Of a stretch of 31,703 bases of DNA, positions 27,043 through 31,703 are shown piece by piece. The stretch spans positions 1-31,703 of the forward strand of contig JWZX01002885.1 of assembly GCA_001275005.1 (NCBI GenBank). Direction: 5' to 3'. Each line of letters begins with the position of its first letter. Position 1 is the first letter of the stretch. The translations under genes were made by a program, and so were the position numbers. This stretch comes from Chrysochromulina tobinii. Taxonomy: Eukaryota; Haptophyta; Prymnesiales; Chrysochromulinaceae. Below the pieces are notes generated by a model that had not been told where the DNA came from, did not search any database, and was given only the letters and a program-made list of their open reading frames with translations.

Positions 27043-28314
27043 ATGTTCACCATCGTTGCAATTGTGATCGCGGTCCATGGTTTGCATCGCCGCCTCAGTA
27101 CATCGAAGGCCGACGTGCTCGCAGTGATCAGCAATCCTGAGGAGAGTCGAGCGAGTCGCTGCTGGGCGGCTAGAAGTCTATCAGGCACAGATAGAACTTC
27201 GACGACGACGCAAATGGCACCTTTGCCGCCCATTGAGGTAGTGTACGGCGCCAATATCATCAGCTTCGCTCGTCAGAAATCCGTGAGCATCATAGAGGCA
27301 CAGCTCGAGTCACTGGAGCTGGTGGGTTTGTTCCAGCCCCAGCACGCACATGTGCACGTTGTGCTCTCGTATATCTTTAGCAGTGGCACTCAGGCTGGAA
27401 CGTGTCACCAGCCTCCTTGCTCTGATGCGGAGAGAACTTTTGCTTGCTCCGATATCGCGAGAAACGTGTCGACCAGACGTGACCAGGCCGATGCGTCGAA
27501 AGCCATGGCCTTGATCGGTGAGCAGGTGAGGCGGCTGAACGGTACGTTGTACTCGAGGATGGGCGAGAACCTACACGAGTGGCCTGCCCTATACCGCCTC
27601 TGGCGACTCGCCTGTAAGAGCCCGAGCCATCTTTTCCTCTACTTCCACAACAAGGGCGCGACGCGCGATCTGTTTGGCGTTACCCGCCGCGCTCTTTCCG
27701 AAATGGTCCTCTTCAAGGAGGTCGTGGCCAGCTGGAGAGCCGTGAGGTCTTTGTTCGCGCTGCACCACCCTGTGGTGCAGCACGCGGGGATTGCGCCGGC
27801 CGAGGGAGGATGGGAATGGTTCAACTTCTTTTGGGCGACAGGAAGCCATCTTCGGAACAATGTGCAGCCCATCATCTCGGGGCATCGCCACTATTACGAA
27901 CTGTGGTTGCAGCGTGAGGCATCGGTCTCTCAGTGCTCCAACGCCATGGAGCGCAGTGCCGATGCCACCTCCGCGTTTAGGAGCATGTGCAAGCTAACTG
28001 CTCAAGAGGCTACAGCCAGGGAGGTTGTGGGTATGTCGAGGGAGCGTGGGTGCGAGTCGAGCTTGAATCTCGTGGACTGCAGCATCGGGAACAGCTGCGG
28101 CCCCTCACGCTGGGCTGCGCACACTCTCGGAACCCTTGAAAATTCCATGAGAGTGGATCTTGCGCGCTTGGGCCTATTCGACTCGGCGCTCCACCGGATT
28201 CAGAAATGGGTGTCTGATGATGTCTATTGGGCCCGCACCGCGATTTCACATGTCGCAAGTGGGAAGGTCTGGAGTGATCGGGGACTTTTTGGACCGCCTG
28301 CTTCGGAGCTTTGA
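27043..28314 (+). CDS. Probable type II membrane protein with YFHNKG motif, glycosyltransferase-like context
   Basis: 423 residues from the first ATG. MFTIVAIVIAVHGLHRR is a short hydrophobic anchor followed by basic residues, as in Golgi type II proteins. The body starts IEVVYGANIISFARQKSVSI and contains HVHVVLSYIF, WPALYRLWRLACKSPSHLFL, then LYFHNKGATRD and EGGWEWFNFFWATGSHLRN. YFH-[NS]-KG blocks occur in uncharacterised algal proteins that I associate with glycan synthesis (recollection, not proven). The start codon is 192 bp from the start of the divergent GT2-ARM-GT4 gene, so the two may be co-regulated. The C-terminus is uncertain: after about 28255 another frame (28258-28495) reads GVIGDFLDRLLRSFEALEPE and ends ELYMNELY, which looks more natural than the current end. 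A frame change or unseen intron is possible. Confidence 0.65.
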   Translation: MFTIVAIVIAVHGLHRRLSTSKADVLAVISNPEESRASRCWAARSLSGTDRTSTTTQMAPLPPIEVVYGANIISFARQKSVSIIEAQLESLELVGLFQPQHAHVHVVLSYIFSSGTQAGTCHQPPCSDAERTFACSDIARNVSTRRDQADASKAMALIGEQVRRLNGTLYSRMGENLHEWPALYRLWRLACKSPSHLFLYFHNKGATRDLFGVTRRALSEMVLFKEVVASWRAVRSLFALHHPVVQHAGIAPAEGGWEWFNFFWATGSHLRNNVQPIISGHRHYYELWLQREASVSQCSNAMERSADATSAFRSMCKLTAQEATAREVVGMSRERGCESSLNLVDCSIGNSCGPSRWAAHTLGTLENSMRVDLARLGLFDSALHRIQKWVSDDVYWARTAISHVASGKVWSDRGLFGPPASEL

Positions 28315-28787
28315 AGCTCTTGAGCCAGAGGAGCGACGAGGCGTCACCATCTCAACGAGGCATCACCTTCCCGGTGCATCAACCTGCACTGTCGTGCGCC
28401 CTCTGGGTCCCACCTACCACTTTGGCGGCGCGCATACTGCTAGGGCCCATTCTGCATCGTTTGAACCGGAACTCTACATGAATGAATTATATTAATCATT
28501 TACACGTCGGGTCTGTATTGTGTGGTGGACCGCCGGCGGCCGGGGGATATTTGTCCAGCACCGTGCGACGCGACCGCTACGTGGCAGTGCTTGCGTGTTT
28601 TAGATACGGGCCGTTCGAGCGGCGGTCCGGGTTCCGGGAACCCCAGACCGGACGTGTTTGTGCATGCCAGGGTGAAACCAAGGGCAAATATTGATTCGGC
28701 TTGTTAGAAAGAAATGGATAGTGACACGGAGTGTCGCTGAGGAGAAGCTAGTATCCACTGATGCACATTCCCAGCCCTTTTCAGAAC
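28315..28787. other. Stretch between the membrane-protein gene and the hAT remnant
   Basis: May hold the alternative C-terminus of the upstream gene (to 28495). An AT-rich patch (atgaattatattaatc) lies at about 28481-28500. The rest shows nothing I can name. Confidence 0.35.
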
Positions 28788-28813
28788 CAGAGGTGTTGGT
28801 TCGACGTTGAGAC
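28788..28813 (+). repeat. Left terminal inverted repeat of the hAT remnant
   Basis: Inner part GGTTCGACGTTGAGAC pairs with GGTTTAACATTGAGAC of the right end; the three differences are transitions. Confidence 0.65.
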
Positions 28814-28940
28814 GCTGTTGAGACGTTTGTATTAACACTTAAGCTCAGGAAGTGTTTACCTGTCTCAACACCTGTTTCAGGAGCTGTTGAGACAGCCTGT
28901 CTCAACACCTCTACAGCCCGTCTCAACACCTCTAAAACAC
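28805..28940. repeat. Left subterminal GTCTCAAC repeats
   Basis: About six copies of GTCTCAAC or its complement GTTGAGAC, several extended to CTGTCTCAACACCT. Confidence 0.85.
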
Positions 28941-29117
28941 ACCCGGTACCATGCCCGGTACGTCCGGCCAACGAGAACGACTCGTGACTCGCCGCCGTTG
29001 CACTCGCGACGCGCCCTCCATGTCATGCCCGCCTGCGCTCTCTACATGCCACGTTCCTCTGCCAGCACCTCATTCATCATTCGTCTGCGGCAGAGGAAGC
29101 GGCCGAGGTGGCCGCCT

Positions 29118-29615
29118 TCACAGGTGCACGGTGCTTCTCGTACTCGTACGTTGGAACCGCCGCCGCCCGGTGGGCCTTGCGGCCGAGCTGCCGCCATTCT
29201 CGAATGCCATCGAGCGGAACTCCTTGAGGATGGCCATCACCGGCACGTCACAGCACGGCATCTTGACCTTTTTGCCCTCCGTGTCCGTCTTGTAGCCCAT
29301 TATGTGCCACAGCATCAGGTTCTTGAGGTTCTGCTGGCCCATCGAGTTCCGCTCGGTAGTCTTGAGGTCGTTCATGAGCGAGAAGATGCGCTCGCATTCC
29401 GATGTGTCAGCGGGGATGAGCAGTGAAATGACAACAAGGAGCAGAACCAGCGCATACTCGTCCGCGTACTGTACGAGCATGTTCGCCCACAGCTGATGAA
29501 AGGTGAGCGTGCGCAGCGTCGGCACGTTGATCTCCGCCTTCAGATCCTCCCACTGCTCGAGCACCATCTCCTCCGTCTCCTCTTCTGCATAGAAGATCTT
29601 GTAGGTCCCACACAA
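29118..29615 (-). pseudogene. hAT transposase C-terminal fragment (dimerisation domain)
   Basis: 165 codons. LLIPADTSECERIFSLMNDL followed by KTTERNSMGQQNLKNLMLWH is the hAT dimerisation signature (Ser/Cys-Glu-Arg, then Phe-Ser, then Arg, then Leu-x-x-Leu). Upstream coding appears to continue in another frame (SLMSASSQIMSRLVWDL, from about 29680), so the gene is broken. The zinc finger and the catalytic Asp-Asp part are missing. Confidence 0.8.
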
Positions 29616-29847
29616 GCCGCGACATGATCTGCGACGATGCCGACATCAGAGAGAGGCCGGCAGTCAAAAGACCCGCTTCCTGGGAACTTTGACGCCCAAG
29701 AAAACTATAAGCGGCAACTGAAAAATGTCCGAGATTGTTGAGGGGAGATATAAAAACAAAGAATATCCGCACTTGACGACCGTCCGTTATTTTTGACCCC
29801 GATTCGGCGTTTGAACTGTACCGCTGTAGATGTTGACGGCGGCAACA

Positions 29848-29962
29848 TCTACACCTGTCTCAACACCTGTCTCAACACCTGTTTTCCTGTCTCATCACTT
29901 GGTGTCTCAACACCTGTTTTGGTGTCTCAACACTTGATACTTAACGCAAAAAAGTGTCTCAA
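29848..29962. repeat. Right subterminal GTCTCAAC repeats
   Basis: Four exact copies of GTCTCAAC, with close variants GTCTCATC and GTCTCAAT, mostly in CTGTCTCAACACCTG units. Confidence 0.85.
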
Positions 29963-29981
29963 TGTTAAACCATGAGCCCTG
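29956..29981 (-). repeat. Right terminal inverted repeat of the hAT remnant
   Basis: Read on the minus strand it starts CAGGGCTCATGG and ends ATTGAGAC; partner of 28788-28813. Confidence 0.65.
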
Positions 29982-30112
29982 GCCCGAATACGCTCTTAGC
30001 AGGCTCTAAGGCTTAGTGTAAGGATTGGCGGGAGGGCACACTTGTGATTGGCATCGGATGCGCGACCGAGGCGAGACGTTCGGAGTTGAGCTTCATTCTC
30101 ATCGCGAGACAA

Positions 30113-30568
30113 TCACGCCGGCACCGCGTCACTCACGATGGCTCGTCCTGCAGCGAGCCTGAATGCCAGATCTACTCGATTGCCGACGCGTAGCCCAGAC
30201 CATGCTGCTCGATCACGCATCGACGTCTTGCGTACGTAGAGGACCTCGCTCCCACCACTCTCCGGCGTCGCGACCTTGTAATTTGCCTGGACGTCTGTAA
30301 TGATGACAATCGCTCGCCCTCCTCCAACACTAGCAGACGCGGACGCCGGGTTCCTTGATCTGTGCGCCTCGTTTGCAACCACGTTTGCCCATGCTGATGC
30401 CAGCCCATCAGTCCGAGGTGGTGACGCATCAGCCGACGATGCGATGATCTGGCAAGTCGCGCCGGCCATGCGGACAACCCCCACCCAGCGGAGGACTGCT
30501 GCCGCCGTCGAGCGGAAGCGCTTGGGAAAGGTGAGAACAAGTTCCTCGTGACGTTTAACCCCAACCAT
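30113..30568 (-). CDS. Unrecognised small protein
   Basis: 151 residues from the first ATG (MVGVKRHEELVLTFPKRFRS). The middle is Ala/Ser-rich. The C-terminus AIVIITDVQANYKVATPESG, then SEVLYVRKTSMRD and SGLRVGNRVDLAFRLAAGRA, has the strand pattern of a small beta-barrel, distantly like the second half of a cold-shock/OB domain; this is weak. Start codons of this gene and the next lie only 27 bp apart, on opposite strands. Confidence 0.5.
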   Translation of the reverse strand: MVGVKRHEELVLTFPKRFRSTAAAVLRWVGVVRMAGATCQIIASSADASPPRTDGLASAWANVVANEAHRSRNPASASASVGGGRAIVIITDVQANYKVATPESGGSEVLYVRKTSMRDRAAWSGLRVGNRVDLAFRLAAGRAIVSDAVPA

Positions 30569-30595
30569 TGACAAATCACTTTCAATTTTATTCCT

Positions 30596-31171
30596 ATGGA
30601 ATTTTGCCCTCTTGCCTTTCCAGGAAATGACCGAAAATCTGCGTCCATGTTTTTCGCCTCTCTCATCGCAGCCACGGTGCTGTCGCTCACCGCGCCGATA
30701 GCGCCGCCGCTCTATATCTCCTCGCGATCGTCGCTGATACGCATGGATGACATTCGACAGACCAGGGTGAGCAACGTTGTCGAGAGCAATCGTCCAGACT
30801 TTCAGTGCAGCTTTGAGATTCCGAAGAAAGGCATCGCAGAGTATGGCGAGTGTCAGATGAAGTTCAAGCCGTTGTTGGCCACCGGCAGCGAGTGCGTTGT
30901 CGTCAGGTACGATCTTCCGTTCGGACTCGCAGCGGAGCCGCGTGGTCGCATAGTCGTCGTCACCAAGGACGGTCCGGGCGGAGAGAAGGCCGGCGACATC
31001 CTTCGCTTCACCACACAGTGGACCGACCGGCAGCCCGGCATGTTTGACGTGTGCAAGTGCATGGAGCGGCAGCTGCAGAACTCGTTTGATCAGGTCGTCA
31101 ATGCTCTCGTGAGCAACGACGGGACCTACGGCCAGGACATAGTGCTCGTCTTCGAGCGCCCGATGGAATGA
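30596..31171 (+). CDS. Unrecognised protein, likely targeted to plastid or secretory route
   Basis: 191 residues from ATG 30596; an inner ATG at 30647 opens MFFASLIAATVLSLTAPIAP, a signal-peptide-like start that may be the real one. The mature part is well folded in character: PDFQCSFEIPKKGIAEYGEC, then CVVVRYDLPFGLAAEPRGRI, VVVTKDGPGGEKAGDILRFT and FDVCKCMERQLQNSFDQVVN, ending in IVLVFERPME. I know no named family for it. The hydrophobic start followed by Ser/Arg-rich sequence suggests import into the plastid or ER. Confidence 0.7.
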   Translation: MEFCPLAFPGNDRKSASMFFASLIAATVLSLTAPIAPPLYISSRSSLIRMDDIRQTRVSNVVESNRPDFQCSFEIPKKGIAEYGECQMKFKPLLATGSECVVVRYDLPFGLAAEPRGRIVVVTKDGPGGEKAGDILRFTTQWTDRQPGMFDVCKCMERQLQNSFDQVVNALVSNDGTYGQDIVLVFERPME

Positions 31172-31703
31172 GCTGCAGGACAGTGCTGCGGGATGGCGTG
31201 GTTCGGGAGAAGGTGATGCAATCTACCTGCCCGATAGTGTGGCGTATCAGGCCTCGATAGTGTTTTGAGGCTTGCCCATCCGAGCGCTGTCTCGAGACGC
31301 CGTGTCGTCTGTCCGCTCGGGCGTCGGGCGCGCAGGCCGCGGGAGGCGTAAGGGCGAAAGGCCGAAACTTTGAAAGGGCGGGCGGCACCGGGCCACCGGC
31401 CCTCCGCGCAGCCGACGGGCCGTGCGACGGCACGGGGCGGAACAGCGCGAACGCGGCCTCAGCCGCCGAGGGTTTTATAAAAAGTTGTGCATACAACGAT
31501 GACAGAGTGAAGCTGAGATCAGGTCGCGCACCCGAACCGTGCGGAAGGAAGTGTGGGAATTTGGGCGTGTGACCGAAACGGCGCCCACGCCTTTTTGCTG
31601 GGTCGCTCGAAGCACCTTGCTGGGTCGCTCGAAGCGGGCGGCTTCAGCGCGCCCTATGCCGTACATACTCGTCGATCCCGATCGCCGGCTGCACGTGCTG
31701 GCC
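31172..31703. other. 3' flank and right window edge
   Basis: GC-rich from 31310 to 31460. No supported gene; minus frames here lack family features. A gene may begin beyond the edge. Confidence 0.35.
31595..31635. repeat. 19-bp direct repeat
   Basis: TTGCTGGGTCGCTCGAAGC occurs at 31595-31613 and 31617-31635, separated by acc. Confidence 0.9.

Larger units (their letters stand above)
28788..29981 (-). mobile_element. hAT-family DNA transposon remnant
   Basis: About 1.19 kb. The ends are imperfect 26-bp inverted repeats beginning CAGRG (28788-28813 and 29956-29981), 19 of 26 matching. Just inside both ends lie repeated GTCTCAAC octamers in both orientations (about six on the left, four exact on the right); hAT transposases bind such subterminal repeats. 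Between them lies a fragment coding for the hAT C-terminal dimerisation domain. The element is far shorter than an autonomous hAT (usually over 2.5 kb) and lacks the zinc finger and most of the catalytic core. The 8-bp flanks (ttcagaac and gcccgaat) do not match as a target duplication, so it is old or one end is misplaced. Confidence 0.75.

Noticed and set aside
28669-29981. CAGGGTGAAACC at 28669 as the left end of the hAT element
   Set aside because: It matches the right end only in the first five bases; the site at 28788 matches at 19 of 26 and lies directly outside the subterminal repeats.
28780-29989. 8-bp target-site duplication around the hAT remnant
   Set aside because: ttcagaac and gcccgaat agree at only four of eight positions, close to chance.
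1-31703. tRNA, rRNA or other structural RNA genes
   Set aside because: I looked for T-loop and anticodon-arm patterns and rRNA-like stretches and found none convincing. A covariance-model scan would be decisive.

Overview
The window is nuclear DNA of a GC-rich, gene-dense eukaryotic microalga. Short GT-AG introns (49 to 109 nt) interrupt three genes: an ArfGAP, a GMF-like actin regulator and a Myb factor. One gene begins with a signal peptide followed by an AF-type motif, as in the two-part plastid presequences of algae with secondary plastids. FkbM-like and purple acid phosphatase genes and a hAT transposon remnant fit the same picture. A haptophyte is my best guess from overall gene style; this is inference, and a stramenopile is not excluded.

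Left part (1-5.2 kb, minus strand): two partial paralogues of a Myb-type regulator lie head to tail. About 1.14 kb of coding sequence (1-1145 and 3885-5023) is nearly identical between them, but their 5' ends are unrelated. The first runs off the left edge and carries a distinct N-terminal region with a PP1-docking-like motif, a Gly run and a Val-Glu-Pro minisatellite. The second is complete, with three exons and two separated Myb repeats. Its two introns share a 44-nt block, and each begins with a copy of the following exon, as expected for recently inserted or duplication-born introns.

Middle (5.4-23 kb): ordinary cell genes, mostly intron-poor and often divergently paired. They are a PhyH-type dioxygenase, a mitochondrial winged-helix-like protein, an FkbM-like methyltransferase with a broken frame, a purple acid phosphatase, a mitochondrial J-protein with two copies of an extra domain, the acetyltransferase NAA50, a coiled-coil protein, a plastid or secretory protein, a polyproline/coiled-coil/GMF protein, a TPR protein, two low-complexity proteins and an ArfGAP-PH protein.

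Right part (23-31.7 kb): a 1245-residue single-exon protein fuses a GT2-like domain, ARM-like repeats and a GT4-like domain. It is transcribed away from a probable type II membrane protein across a gap of about 190 bp; the pair may act on the same Golgi glycan pathway (inference). After these come a 1.2-kb hAT transposon remnant with imperfect terminal inverted repeats and many subterminal GTCTCAAC motifs, then a very tight divergent pair of unrecognised genes (27 bp between start codons).

The points most worth a second look are the duplication-flanked Myb introns, the GT2-ARM-GT4 fusion, the chimeric Myb paralogues, the hAT remnant, and a 38-bp repeat found inverted at two promoter-like sites.
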